Assembly (NCBI RefSeq): GCF_016907655.1
Contig: NZ_JAFBCL010000001.1
Span: 1,364,001 to 1,428,000, forward strand
Direction: 5' to 3'
DNA: 64,000 nt
Origin: Saccharothrix algeriensis
Lineage (GTDB): Bacteria > Actinomycetota > Actinomycetes > Mycobacteriales > Pseudonocardiaceae
In this document: positions 36,428 to 46,151 of the stretch, piece after piece
Position numbering within the stretch: the first letter of the stretch is position 1
Layout of the letters: the number at the start of each line of letters is the position of its first letter
Notes under the pieces: model-generated
Told to the model about the DNA's origin: nothing
Seen by the model: only the letters and a program-made list of their open reading frames with translations
Databases searched by the model: none
Program-made: the position numbers and the translations under genes

Positions 36428-37368
36428 GACCGGCCTCCCCCGACCAGCGGACCGGTGTCGTCCCCACCGGCGGCCACGTCGACGGCGGTGCCCGGGGTGG
36501 CGGCTCCGGCCAGGAAGGGCAGGACGGCTCCCAGCAGGGCTTCGGGGGCTTCCACCGGCAGCAGGTGGCCGGCGCCGGGGAACAGCCGCAACCGCCCGCG
36601 GCGCAGCCTGCGCCGGGCGGCGATCCCCTGCCAGAAGGGCACCATGAGGTCGCCCAGCCCCCAGGCGACCAGGGTGGGCATCGACAGCTCCGGCAACCGG
36701 CCGAGGGCCAGGTTGCGCTGCCCCAGTGGGCCCACCGAGGCGCGCATGGAGTTCAGGCTGGTGGTCAGCGAGCCCGGCGTGGCGACGGCCTGGACCTGGC
36801 TGGACCACCACAGCGCGGACATCCGCCACGGCCGGCGGGCCCCGATCAGCGCCGTCCCGCCGACGAGCGCCTTCGGGCCGAAGGGCAGCACGGGGATCAG
36901 CCGCACGGTCAGGTCCCCGAGCGGGGTGACCGACTGCACCACCATGGCCGGGTTGATGGCGCGGCCCATGCCGGAGGGGCTGACCAGCACCAGCGCCGAG
37001 AGCCGGTCGGGCCGCTGCAGGGCCGCGGTGACGGCCACGCCGCCGCCCAGCGAGTGCCCGACGAGGGCGTGGCGCTCCAGGCGGAGCGTCCGGGTGAAGG
37101 CGTGGACGAACGCGGCGAGCGCCGCCGGGGAGCTGTCGGGGATCGGCTTGGTGTAGCCGTAACCCGGCAGGTCCACGGCGACGGCCCGGTGGTGGCCGGC
37201 GGCGAGGCCCTGCAGGACGTCGTGCCACTGCTCGGCGACACCGCCCTCGCCGTGGAGCAGCACGACAGGGCTTCCCCTGCCCGCTTCCAGGTAGCGGGTC
37301 TCCGTGCCGTCCACGACCGTCCAGTGCTCTTCCACTGCGTGCGCCCGCCCTGTGGTGGACGTGGTCAT
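36424..37368 (-). CDS. Alpha/beta-fold hydrolase
   Basis: 314 residues. Oxyanion HGEGG, AVDLPGYGYTKP, nucleophile elbow LVGHSLGGGVA, the acid region LVAWGLGDLMVPF and the final His in GAGHLLPVEAPEALL are all in order. Possibly an esterase or C-C hydrolase. Coupling to the FAD dehydrogenase suggests oxidation followed by hydrolysis of a ketone or steroid-like substrate (inference). Confidence 0.88.
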   Translation of the reverse strand: MTTSTTGRAHAVEEHWTVVDGTETRYLEAGRGSPVVLLHGEGGVAEQWHDVLQGLAAGHHRAVAVDLPGYGYTKPIPDSSPAALAAFVHAFTRTLRLERHALVGHSLGGGVAVTAALQRPDRLSALVLVSPSGMGRAINPAMVVQSVTPLGDLTVRLIPVLPFGPKALVGGTALIGARRPWRMSALWWSSQVQAVATPGSLTTSLNSMRASVGPLGQRNLALGRLPELSMPTLVAWGLGDLMVPFWQGIAARRRLRRGRLRLFPGAGHLLPVEAPEALLGAVLPFLAGAATPGTAVDVAAGGDDTGPLVGGGRS

Positions 37369-38662
37369 CGCGATCTCCTGTTCCCGTCATCCGGCTGCGC
37401 GGAAGCCGCGGGCGGTGCGCGCGGGCGCCGGGGCGCCGGCTGCGGCACCGTCTCGCCGCGACGAGTGAAATCCGTCAGCCGGAAGGTATTCGCGCGCCGT
37501 GCGCCGCCGGCAGGCGTGCGCGACGCCATCGGGAGCGCGCCCGCGGGGTGGTGCGCGCGCTCGCTCGCGCGGCGGCGCCCGCGGGGCGCGCGGTGCGAAC
37601 GGGGGGCGCGCGCCCTCGCCGCCGGACCCCCTCCGCCCGCGCGGTGGTGGCGCGGCCCGGGTTCGCACCGATCCGGGGCCGCACCGGTCCGGGGCCGCAC
37701 CGGTCCGGGGCCGCACCGGTCGTCCGGTGAACGGCCGCGCGCCGCGCGGCGGGGCGGGCCCGCGACCGGGCTGGGCCACCGGCCTGGAATTCCCCGCGAA
37801 TGGGTGCCGCGCGCCACCCGCCGCAGCGTTCGGCCGGTCCGGTCATCCCGTCGGCCTAGCCCGCTTGTCGACACCGGGGCCCGAACGGGTTACTTTTTAC
37901 CGGAGAACGCGCGAAACGCCCATGTTCACCCCATCGGCTTATATCCAAACCCCGCGCCGCTTCGCCTAGCATAACTTTAACCCTGAACGAAATGACGCTC
38001 TCGCCAATGGGGTGAGCAATGGGAGAAGCAGAGTCGGGCACACCACGGGAACGGGAGCCGGCATCGGGTCAAATGTGAACCGGGCGGCCACCGCGCCGCC
38101 CCGGCTCCGGGCGACCGCCCGGGCGGGGCGTGCCCGCGGGCGGTGACGCGCTCGCCCACCCGGCGCTCCCGGGCGGGGCCGACCACCGGCCGTGACCACC
38201 AGGTCGCAGCCACCGGTCGCAGCCACCGGTCACGACCTGCGGTCGACCGGTGCGACGCCGCTCCCACCGCGCGGCACCCGCCGACCGGCGCCGCGCAGCG
38301 CGCCGCGACCCGCTCCCGGGACCGGCGGGCGCCGATCCCGCCGGCGCCCGCCGAACGGCGCCCGGACCACCGCTTCGCCTCGGCCGGGCATTCCCCTCCC
38401 CGGCCCGCCGGCCGGAATCCGGTGGCCGATCGAAACCGGGGAGGGAGTCCGCGCAGCGCTGCCGGGCGAACGACCGACCCGCATTCGCGAACACGGCCGC
38501 CGCAGCGACCGGAAGCGCTGGACCACGCCCTTAGAAGGCACGTGGCCCCGCATTTTCCGGCCGGTCGCCGACCGGTGCTCCGGGTAACCGCCGAACCGGT
38601 TGCGGAACAAATCCGTCCGCCCCGGGTCCGCCCAGGGGAAATGCGAAGGAGACACGAGAGCT
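37369..38662. other. Long intergenic region with a 16-bp tandem repeat
   Basis: About 1.3 kb without a supported gene. It holds three and a half 16-bp units GCACCGGTCCGGGGCC at 37665-37728 and a 13-bp direct repeat near 38202-38227. An AT-richer block at 37930-38010 (CTAGCATAACTTTAACCC) is the best promoter candidate. A 15-codon frame (37921-37968) has no ribosome-binding site at a useful distance. Confidence 0.55.
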
Positions 38663-40033
38663 ATGGGCGTACGACCGCCCGCTGGCCGGAAGTCGAACGA
38701 GCGGCTGCGCGCCGTGATGGAGGAGGCCGGGTGCTCCAACACCGGGCTGGCCCGCCGGGTCAACGTCTGCGGCGCCGAGCACGGGGTGGACCTGAGGTAC
38801 GACAAGACGTCGGTCGCCCGGTGGCTGCGCGGCCAGCAGCCGCGGGGCCGCGCGCCCGTGATCATCGCCCAGGCGCTCGGGCACAAGCTGGGCCGCGTGG
38901 TGACCGTCGAGGAGATCGGCATGGCGCAGCCCCACGGCGCGGCGCCCGCCGCGGGGCTGCGGTTCGAGCCGGTCCTCGCCGGCGCCCTCCGCCAGGCGCG
39001 CGCCCTGTGGCACAGCGACGCCGACCGCGCCGGCCACCCCGCCGGCGAGCGGCTGTCGCCCTCCGTGCTCGTCCAGCCCAGCCGCGACTGGCTGATCACC
39101 GCACCGGACGCCGCCGTCGCCGGTCGCGGGCCGGCCGCGGTCGGCGCGGCGGACGTCGCGGCGGTGCGGGCGACGACCGCCGCGTTCGCCGACCTCGACC
39201 ACCGCTTCGGCAGCGCCCTCATCCGCCCGGTCGTCGTCCACTACCTCGACAGCGTCGTCTCCCGGCTGCTGGGTGACTCCTACGGCGAGTCCACGGGCCG
39301 GCAGCTGTTCACCGCCGCGGCCCGGCTCACCGAGCTGGCCGGCTACCTGGCGGTCGACACCGGGCGACCCGGTCTCGCGCAGCGCTACTACATCCAGGCC
39401 CTGCGCCTGTCGCAGGCGGCGGACGACCGCGGGATGGGCGGCTACGTGCTGGCCGCCGGCATGAGCCGGGTGGCCCTGGCGCTGGGCAGCCCCCACGAGG
39501 CCGTCCAGCTCGCCCGCGTGGCGCTGGAGGGCTCACGCGGGCGCAGCACCCCGGCGGTGCGGGCGGTCTGCCACGCGGCCGAGGCCCGCGGCCACGCCCT
39601 GCTGGGCGACGCGCGGGCCTGCGAGCGGGCCACCGGGCGGGCGGTCGAGGAGCTGGCGCAGGGCGACCCGGCCGAGGAGCCGGAGTGGGCCGCCCACGTC
39701 GACCGGGCGCACCTGGCCGAGGAGCTGGCCCGCTGCGCCGCGGACCTCGACCGGCCCGCGACCGCCGTGCGGTGGGCCCGGGAAGCCCTCCAGGGCTGCC
39801 CGCCCGGCCGGTGGCGGCGGCGGGCGCTCCGGCTGCTGCTCCTGGCCTCGGCGCAGGTGCGCGCGGGCGACGTCGACCAGGGCCACCGCACCGCGACGCA
39901 GGCCGTGGAGGTGCTGCGGGGGCTGTGCTCCGCGCAGTGCGCCGACGAGCTGGAGGACTTCCGCGGCCGGCTGGAGGCGTCGGGGTGGCGCGCGGAGGCC
40001 CGCGAGCTGGTCGCCGGGGTAGACCGCGGCTGA
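38663..40033 (+). CDS. HTH-TPR transcriptional regulator (actinobacterial XRE-like family)
   Basis: 456 residues from ATG 38663, with AGGAGA upstream. The N-terminal helix-turn-helix-like region is about 8-75 (NERLRAVMEEAGCSNTGLARRVN, then YDKTSVARWLRGQQPRGRAPVIIAQALG). The helical TPR-like C-terminal two-thirds include LTELAGYLAVDTGRPGLAQRYYIQALRLSQAADDRGMGGYVLAAGMSR, a pattern common in Streptomyces/Pseudonocardiales development regulators. Target genes are unknown; the decarboxylase lies convergent on the other side. Confidence 0.85.
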   Translation: MGVRPPAGRKSNERLRAVMEEAGCSNTGLARRVNVCGAEHGVDLRYDKTSVARWLRGQQPRGRAPVIIAQALGHKLGRVVTVEEIGMAQPHGAAPAAGLRFEPVLAGALRQARALWHSDADRAGHPAGERLSPSVLVQPSRDWLITAPDAAVAGRGPAAVGAADVAAVRATTAAFADLDHRFGSALIRPVVVHYLDSVVSRLLGDSYGESTGRQLFTAAARLTELAGYLAVDTGRPGLAQRYYIQALRLSQAADDRGMGGYVLAAGMSRVALALGSPHEAVQLARVALEGSRGRSTPAVRAVCHAAEARGHALLGDARACERATGRAVEELAQGDPAEEPEWAAHVDRAHLAEELARCAADLDRPATAVRWAREALQGCPPGRWRRRALRLLLLASAQVRAGDVDQGHRTATQAVEVLRGLCSAQCADELEDFRGRLEASGWRAEARELVAGVDRG

Positions 40034-40089
40034 GCGCGCGGCCCGGGGGCCCGGCCGCGCGGGCCGGGCCCCCGGGAGCCTCCCCTCGC

Positions 40090-41856
40090 TCAGGGCACCC
40101 ACCTGGCCCGGTCCGGCCTGTTGACGACCATGCGCTTGAGCGCCGCCGGCACGTCGTCCTTGCCGACGAACACCTCGACGAGGACCATCCGGTCGGTGGT
40201 GCCGACCGCGCGGGCGAGCGCGCGGTCCAGCGCGGCGGGCGTGCGGGCGGTCAGCACCAGCGGGTTGCGCACCCCCAGGGCGGCCGGGACGTCGGCCCAG
40301 CGCCAGCGCGGGATGTCGTTGTAGACGGCGCGCAGGCCGTGGGTGATCCGCTCGACGGTGTAGCCGTCGTTGTTCACCAGCACCACGATCGGCTTGACCC
40401 GGTGGTGGTCGAGGACGCCCAGCTCCGACGCGGTGAGCTGCGCCGCGCCGTCGCCGATGAGCAGCAGCCCGCGCCGGGCGGGTTCGGCGAGCTGGGCGCC
40501 GAGGAGCGCGGGGATGCAGTAGCCGATGGAGGCCCACAGCGGCTGGGCGACGAACCGCGCGCCGCGGGGGAAGCGGCGGTCCGCGATGCCCAGCATGGCG
40601 GTGCCGTTGTCGGCGCACACGACGTGTTCGGGCCGCACGGCGTCGCCCACGGCCTTCCACAGGTAGGACTGGGTCAGCGGGAGCACCGACCCGCACACCT
40701 TGCGCCCCACCGCGAGGGCGGACTCCTTGATCGCGGCCGGCAGGTCCGCGGCCGGCAGGTTCCCAGCCGGCGGGTCCGCGGCCGACGGGTCCGCGGCCGG
40801 CCGCTCGGGTCCGACCGCGGCCGGGCGCCGTTCGCCGACCAGCTCCGCCAGCACCGCCAGCGCCGCCGCCAGCGGCACGCCGGGGAAGGCGACGCCGTCC
40901 ACCGCGGCGGCCGTCGGCCCGAGGTCGATGCCCTCGCCGGGGTCGAACTCGTGGGTGAACTTGCCGGTGGTCGTGTCGGCGAGCAGCACGCCCGCGCGGA
41001 TCAGCAGGTCGGCCCGGTCGATGGTGGCGCGGACCGCCGCCCCGCTCATGGCGCCCGAGTACAGCCCGAGGAACCCCGGCGCGCTCTCGTCCACGACGGT
41101 CTTGCCCGTCGCCAGCACCGCGTGCGGGAAGGAGCCCGCCGCCAGCAGGGCGGCCAGTTCCGCGCGGGCGTGGAACCGGTCGACCAGGAAGTCGGCCAGG
41201 ACCGCGACGCGGCGGGCCGCGGCGAGCCGCCGCGCGGCCGCCGCGCGGAACGCCGCCAGGTCGGCCGCGTCGGCCGCCTTCGGGTCGGGCGCGTCGAACG
41301 GCGCCGCCGCCCCGGCCGGCGCCAGGGCGACGTCGCGCGGCACCCGCAGGTACCCGGGGCGGCTCTCGCGCAGGCAGGTCGCCAGCACGCGGTCGACCTC
41401 CGCGAGCGCGTCACCGGGCCGCAGCACGGCGTCCGCGCACACCACCTGGCGGTGCGCGCGGGCGAACCGGTCGAAGTCCCCGTCCCCCATCGTGTGGTGG
41501 ACCACGCTGCCGGCCTCTTCGGTGGCCGTCGTGGGCCCGAGGACGACGTGGAGCAGCGGGACGCGTTCGGCGTACGCGCCGGCCACGCCGTTGATCGCGT
41601 TCAGCTCGCCCACCCCGAAGGTGGTCAGGAGCGCGCCGAAGCCGTTGGCGCGGCCGTAGCCGTCGGCGGCGTACGCGGCGCTCAGCTCGTTCGCCGTGCC
41701 GACCCAGTCCACCCTCGGGTGGGCGACCACGCGGTCGAGCACCCGGAGGTTGTAGTCGCCGGGCATCCCGAACAGGTGCCGCACCCCCAAGGCGCTCAAG
41801 CGGTCCAGGATGTGGTCCATCACCGTGGCGGGCGTTTCCGGAGTGCTGGTCGTCAT
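40090..41856 (-). CDS. Thiamine-diphosphate 2-keto-acid decarboxylase (pyruvate/indolepyruvate type)
   Basis: 588 residues from ATG 41856, with AAGGAG seven bases upstream. PYR-domain Glu is in TANELSAAYAADGYGRA. The catalytic His pair is VVHHTMGDGDF. The ThDP/Mg motif is GDGAAQLTASELGVLDHHRVKPIVVLVNNDGY. The paired His-His and overall length match PDC/IPDC/KdcA enzymes that release CO2 from 2-keto acids to give aldehydes. Between the middle and PP domains lies a Pro/Ala/Asp-rich linker (PAADPSAADPPAGNLPAADL) encoded by 15-bp repeats, absent from usual members. Neighbouring ligase suggests acid/CoA formation, but that gene is separately transcribed. Confidence 0.9.
   Translation of the reverse strand: MTTSTPETPATVMDHILDRLSALGVRHLFGMPGDYNLRVLDRVVAHPRVDWVGTANELSAAYAADGYGRANGFGALLTTFGVGELNAINGVAGAYAERVPLLHVVLGPTTATEEAGSVVHHTMGDGDFDRFARAHRQVVCADAVLRPGDALAEVDRVLATCLRESRPGYLRVPRDVALAPAGAAAPFDAPDPKAADAADLAAFRAAAARRLAAARRVAVLADFLVDRFHARAELAALLAAGSFPHAVLATGKTVVDESAPGFLGLYSGAMSGAAVRATIDRADLLIRAGVLLADTTTGKFTHEFDPGEGIDLGPTAAAVDGVAFPGVPLAAALAVLAELVGERRPAAVGPERPAADPSAADPPAGNLPAADLPAAIKESALAVGRKVCGSVLPLTQSYLWKAVGDAVRPEHVVCADNGTAMLGIADRRFPRGARFVAQPLWASIGYCIPALLGAQLAEPARRGLLLIGDGAAQLTASELGVLDHHRVKPIVVLVNNDGYTVERITHGLRAVYNDIPRWRWADVPAALGVRNPLVLTARTPAALDRALARAVGTTDRMVLVEVFVGKDDVPAALKRMVVNRPDRARWVP
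40736..40810. repeat. 15-bp tandem repeat inside the decarboxylase gene
   Basis: Five in-frame units of GCCGGCGGGTCCGCG type at 40736, 40751, 40766, 40781 and 40796 (the last degenerate). They encode the five-residue AADPx linker repeats on the minus strand. Confidence 0.85.
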
Positions 41857-42045
41857 GTCTGGTCTCCTTCCTGGTCGCCGCCGGCGGGCGCGAGGCGGCA
41901 TCGGGTGTGTCCGGGGCTCAGGGGTGGCGCGCGGGTCCGGGGCGCGCGTCCGGGGGCGCGGGGGTGGCGCGGGGCCTGCCCGGTGGCCGGCGAACGACCC
42001 CGGACCGCCTTGTCGGGAACGCGGCGGGTGCCATGCTTCGGCGCT

Positions 42046-42408
42046 GTGGAAGGAAATCTGCCCGGACGACTGGTTCCCGATCCACTGTGGACGGTCGTCG
42101 CACCGCTGCTGCCGGGGTTCCGCCCCCGTCCGCAGGGCGGCGGGACCGTCCCGCGCGCCGGTCGCGAGGTCTTCACCGCGGTGGTGTTCGTCCTGACGAG
42201 CGGGTGCGCCTGGCGCGACCTGCCGCCGTCCTTCGGCGTCCCGCCGGCGACGGCGCACCGCCGCTTCACCGCGTGGGCGGAGGCGGGGCTGTGGGAACGG
42301 CTGCGGCGGGCGCTGGCCCGGGAGCCGGGCCTCGGCGCCGACCGGGAGTGGGCGGCGGCGATCGTCGACGCCGCGCTGTCCCGGCGCGGGCGCGTCACAT
42401 CCCGATGA
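42046..42408 (+). pseudogene. IS5-family transposase fragment (N-terminal DUF4096 part)
   Basis: 120 residues from GTG 42046: LVPDPLWTVVAPLLPGFRPRPQGGG, VFTAVVFVLTSGCAWRDLPPSFGVPPATAHRRFTAWAEAGLW is the standard N-terminal domain of IS5-group transposases. It stops at WAAAIVDAALSRRGRVTSR, just where the first catalytic Asp (ID(S/A)) and the DDE domain should continue. The DDE domain is missing. Its end overlaps the 3' end of the convergent ligase gene by 14 bp, so the IS has been cut off there. Confidence 0.85.
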
Positions 42409-44119
42409 GCCCCGCCCGGCCGGTGGCGCCGGACCCGCCGGGCCGCCTGCCCAGGTGCACGACGTCGAGCCGGCCCTGCGCGTACTGGTCCTGGAGGCGC
42501 CGCTTGTCGTACTTGCCCACCGAGGTCTTGGGCACCGGGTCCACGACCACCCACCGCTCGGGCACCATCCACGAGTCGACGCGCCGGCTGACGAAGTCGC
42601 GCAGGTCCTCCAGCCCGACGCCGGCCGCGCGCCACGACACCGCCGCCAGGGGCCGCTCGCCCCAGTGGTCGTCGGGCACGGCGACCACGACCGCCTCGGC
42701 CACCGCCGGGTGCTCCGCCAGGACGTTCTCCAGCTCCACGCTGGAGATGAACTCGCCGCCGGACTTGATGACGTCCTTCGCGCGGTCGGTGAGCGTCAGG
42801 AAGCCCTCCGGGGACACCTTCCCGACGTCGCCGGTCCGCAGCCAGCCGTCGGGGGTGAAGCTCTCCGCCGGCCGCTGCGGCGGCGCGCCGACGCCGCCGT
42901 GGTAGGCGCCGGTCACGCAGGGCCCGCTGACCTGCAGCTCACCGGTGGTCGCGCCGTCGGCGGGCAGGACCGCGCCGTCCGGGCCCACGACGCGGAACCG
43001 GACCGACACCGGGAACTGGCCCTGGCTGACGCGGTAGGCCCAGTCCCGCTCGGCGTCCGCGCCCCGCGGCGGCAGCGCGGTGGTCGCCAGCGACGACGTC
43101 TCGGCCATCCCCCAGGCGTGCAGGAGTTCGACCCGGTGGCGGTCCCGGTAGGCGGCCATCAGCGCGGGCGGGCAGGCCGAGCCGCCCACGAGGCCCCGGC
43201 GCAGGCTCGACGTGTCGCGAGGGCGGGCGTCCAGCTCCGCCAGCAGGGACGTCCAGACCGTCGGCACCGCGGACGCGAAGTCCGGCCGCCCGGCCTCGAC
43301 GATGCGGGCCAGGGACGCGGGGGTCGTGTGCCGGTCGGCCAGCAGGAGGTCCGCGCCGGTGGAGAACGCGGCGTGCGGCACGGTCCAGGCGTTGACGTGG
43401 AACATGGGCGCGATCGGGAAGGCGGTCCGGCGGTGGGTGAGGTCGTAGCGGTTCGGCGCGGCGACCTGGAGGCAGTGCAGGTAGATCGACCGGTGGCTGT
43501 AGACGACGCCCTTGGGGTCCCCGGTGGTCCCGGAGGTGTAGCACATCGTCGCGGCGGCGCGCTCGTCCAGCCCCTCGTCCCAGGGGTAGTCGTTCGGCAG
43601 GCCGTCGATCAGCTCCTCGTAGTCGTGCACCTCGCCGGCGAACCCCTCCAGCGCCGCGGGGTCGACGGGGCCGGTGACGACGATGTGCCGCACGGTGGCC
43701 GACAGCCGGGGCAGCACGGGGGCGAGGGCGTCGACCAGGCCCGCGTCCACGACGATCACCTCGTCGCCGGCGTGCCGGGCGGTGTAGGCCAGCTGCGCGG
43801 CCGGCATCCGCACGTTGAGGGTGTGCAGGACCGCGCCCATGGCGGGGACCGCCAGGAACAGCTCCAGGTGGCGGGAGTTGTTCCACATGAAGGTGCCCAC
43901 GACGCCCTGCTCGTCCTCCGGCCGGGCGCCGACGCCCACCCCGAGCCGGGTGCGCAGCGCGTGCGCCAGGCGGGCGGCCCGCTCGCCCACCTCCGCGTAC
44001 GTCCTGCGGTCGAAGCCGTCGCCGTTCCAGGTGGCCGCGGTGGAGGCGCCCTGGACCGTCGAGCCGTGCCGCAGGATGCGGGCGATGGTCAGCGGGGTGT
44101 CCGACATGGTGCTGTGCAT
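42395..44119 (-). CDS. Fatty-acid--CoA ligase (AMP-binding)
   Basis: 574 residues from ATG 44119 (GGAGG eight bases upstream). Adenylate motif YTSGTTGDPKGVVYSH; PIAPMFHVNAWTVPH; LLHAWGMAETSSLATTALPP; GWLRTGDVGKVSPEGFLTLTDRAKDVIKSGGEFISSVELE; C-terminal catalytic Lys in KTSVGKYDKRRLQ. This set is typical of long/medium-chain acyl-CoA synthetases. Makes acyl-CoA via acyl-AMP. The last residues (RRPGGSGATGRAGLIGM) overlap the IS5 fragment, so the C-terminus may have been altered by that insertion. Confidence 0.93.
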   Translation of the reverse strand: MHSTMSDTPLTIARILRHGSTVQGASTAATWNGDGFDRRTYAEVGERAARLAHALRTRLGVGVGARPEDEQGVVGTFMWNNSRHLELFLAVPAMGAVLHTLNVRMPAAQLAYTARHAGDEVIVVDAGLVDALAPVLPRLSATVRHIVVTGPVDPAALEGFAGEVHDYEELIDGLPNDYPWDEGLDERAAATMCYTSGTTGDPKGVVYSHRSIYLHCLQVAAPNRYDLTHRRTAFPIAPMFHVNAWTVPHAAFSTGADLLLADRHTTPASLARIVEAGRPDFASAVPTVWTSLLAELDARPRDTSSLRRGLVGGSACPPALMAAYRDRHRVELLHAWGMAETSSLATTALPPRGADAERDWAYRVSQGQFPVSVRFRVVGPDGAVLPADGATTGELQVSGPCVTGAYHGGVGAPPQRPAESFTPDGWLRTGDVGKVSPEGFLTLTDRAKDVIKSGGEFISSVELENVLAEHPAVAEAVVVAVPDDHWGERPLAAVSWRAAGVGLEDLRDFVSRRVDSWMVPERWVVVDPVPKTSVGKYDKRRLQDQYAQGRLDVVHLGRRPGGSGATGRAGLIGM

Positions 44120-44667
44120 GGATTTCCTCCGGATCGGATGTCGCTGCCGGGTTGGTCCGGACCGCCGGGCGCCCGCAAGTCCTCGCCGCCGAACGTAGGC
44201 CGCGCCCGCACCGCCTGTCGCCCTCGCCGGAGGTCTCGCGTGGCGGCCCGCGCGACGCGCTCGTCGCCGTGCGCCTGTGCCGCGGGAAGAAAGGCCGGAT
44301 CAGCGTTTTGCCGTGGTGCGGCGCATTCCGCCCCGTTTCGCGGGCCGTGCCCGGGAAAGCGCCGAGCGGCTTCGGGCGATCCGGGTCGTGCCACGTCACC
44401 GGGCGTCCCACGTGGGACGCGTCCCCGTTGTCGCATTCGGTTGCGCGGCCGGGGGATCGCGCGCTCCCCCGCACCCCTGCCGCGCGCCCTGCGCCCTCCC
44501 GGGCGACGGGGCGCGCCACGGACCCCCAACGCGCCTGCCGCCGCGCTGCGCCCGGTTCTACGTTTCTGCCACAGGACGTGGATGCCACCGGACTTCCGCC
44601 CGCTCCGCGCGGGGTGCATCCGACACCACGACGTGAAGGCCGACCGGCCTGGCGAGGAGCGCGACCG
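44120..44667. promoter_or_regulatory. Divergent promoter region ligase / PHA synthase with 18-bp palindrome at 44403-44420
   Basis: About 550 bp without a gene. GCGTCCCACGTGGGACGC at 44403-44420 is a perfect 18-bp palindrome with a CACGTG core and could be an operator controlling both sides. CATTCGGTTGCGC shortly after resembles a sequence at 22893 upstream of the OmpR regulator. Confidence 0.5.
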
Positions 44668-46092
44668 GTGAACCCGTGCAGCAGCAACGCCCCGACGACC
44701 GAGGGATCGACGCGGCACGGGGAGCGGCGCGCCAGGGCGCCGCTCCTGTCGGCACGGCGCCGGGCGCAGGCGCGGTTGTTCGCCCGGCTCCTCGCCGATG
44801 CCCTGGACCCGGCGAACTTCCTGCTGGGCAACCCCGCCGCGCTGCGCCGGGCGGTGGCCACCCGCGGCACGAGCCTGGCCCGGGGCGCGGGCAACTTCCT
44901 GGACGACCTGGTGCGCCGGCGGGGCCGCCCCGCCAAGGTGCCGCCCGGCTCCTACCGCCTGGGCCGGGACCTGGCGGCCACCCCCGGCCGGGTCGTGCAC
45001 CGCGACGACCTGGTGGAGGTGATCCAGTACGAACCGCGGACCGGCGAGGTGCACCGCACGCCGCTGCTGCTGATCCCCGCGTGGGTCAACAAGTTCTACA
45101 TCTACGACCTCGCGCCGGGCCGCAGCCTGGTGGAGTGGGCGGTCCGCGAGGGCTTCACGGTGTTCGCGATCAGCCAGCGCACCCCCCTGCCCCGGCACGC
45201 CGACGTGGGCCTGGACGAGTACTTCCGACGGGTCCCGCTGCGCGCCTGGGACGTCGTGCGGGAGATCACCGGCTCACCGCGGGTCCACCTGGTCGGAGTG
45301 TGCGCCGGCGGGGTGCTCGCCGCGTCCCTGGCCGCCTGGCTCGCGGCGGGCGACGAGGAGGGCGCGGCGACCCTGACGCTGCTGATGTCCGCTCTCGACC
45401 ACACCCCGCCGGACGGCCGCGACGACCCCTGGTCGACGGCCGAGACCGAGGCGCTGACCCGGCTCCTGACCAACCGGGAGGGGCTCGTCGACGGCGGGAG
45501 GGTCGGGCTGCTGTTCGACCTGCTGCGCTCGCGGGACACCGTGTGGCGGCCCATGGTCTCCGGCTGGCTGCTGGGCGAGCGGCCGAAGCCGTTCGACATC
45601 TGGGCGTGGAGCGAGGACGCCGTCGACGTCCCGCCGGTCCTCTTCGGACAGACCATGCGCATCGCGGCGGACAACGTGCTGGCGCGCGGCCGGTTGCGGC
45701 TGGCGGGGCGGCCGGTGGACCTCTCCGCCGTGACGCAGGACGCCTTCGTCGTGGCCGGTTCCCGCGACCACATCGTGCCCTGGGAGGCGGTCTACCGCAG
45801 CGCGCGGCTGCTCGGCGGCGACGTCGCCTTCCACCTGGTGCCCTCCGGGCACGTGGGCGGCATCGTCAACCCGCCGCGCCCCGCGGCGCGGTACCGGACC
45901 GGCTCGGGCCCGCTGCCCGAGGACGCCGCGGTGTGGGCCGCGCGGTCGGCGGCGCGGCAGGAGTCCTGGTGGTCGGCCTGGTCGCGGTGGCTCGCCACCC
46001 GCTCGGGCCCGCGCGTGCCCGCCCGGCCCGCGGGCAGCGCGCGACACCCCGCCGGCGCCCCCGCGCCCGGGCGCCACGTGCGGGCGCGGTGA
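44668..46092 (+). CDS. phaC: Polyhydroxyalkanoate synthase-like protein (PhaC)
   Basis: 474 residues from GTG 44668 (GAGGAG upstream). Signatures are the [23 protein letters not shown] segment, lipase-like box GVCAGG with catalytic Cys212, Asp in [11 protein letters not shown] and His in [12 protein letters not shown]. It polymerises hydroxyacyl-CoA at granule surfaces. It is shorter than class I enzymes (about 560-590) at both ends, and the Arg-rich N-terminus has no clear phasin-binding helix. An amino-acid dehydrogenase and an SDR follow. The SDR could supply (R)-hydroxyacyl-CoA (inference). Confidence 0.88.
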   Translation: MNPCSSNAPTTEGSTRHGERRARAPLLSARRRAQARLFARLLADALDPANFLLGNPAALRRAVATRGTSLARGAGNFLDDLVRRRGRPAKVPPGSYRLGRDLAATPGRVVHRDDLVEVIQYEPRTGEVHRTPLLLIPAWVNKFYIYDLAPGRSLVEWAVREGFTVFAISQRTPLPRHADVGLDEYFRRVPLRAWDVVREITGSPRVHLVGVCAGGVLAASLAAWLAAGDEEGAATLTLLMSALDHTPPDGRDDPWSTAETEALTRLLTNREGLVDGGRVGLLFDLLRSRDTVWRPMVSGWLLGERPKPFDIWAWSEDAVDVPPVLFGQTMRIAADNVLARGRLRLAGRPVDLSAVTQDAFVVAGSRDHIVPWEAVYRSARLLGGDVAFHLVPSGHVGGIVNPPRPAARYRTGSGPLPEDAAVWAARSAARQESWWSAWSRWLATRSGPRVPARPAGSARHPAGAPAPGRHVRAR

Positions 46093-46151
46093 GACCGCGC
46101 CGCCGGGTGGGCGGGGCACGGCATCGAAGTCGCTTTCCGAGGAGGAGCACC

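Noticed and set aside
37921-37968. 15-codon frame MFTPSAYIQTPRRFA
   Set aside because: No ribosome-binding site at useful distance and no conservation evidence.
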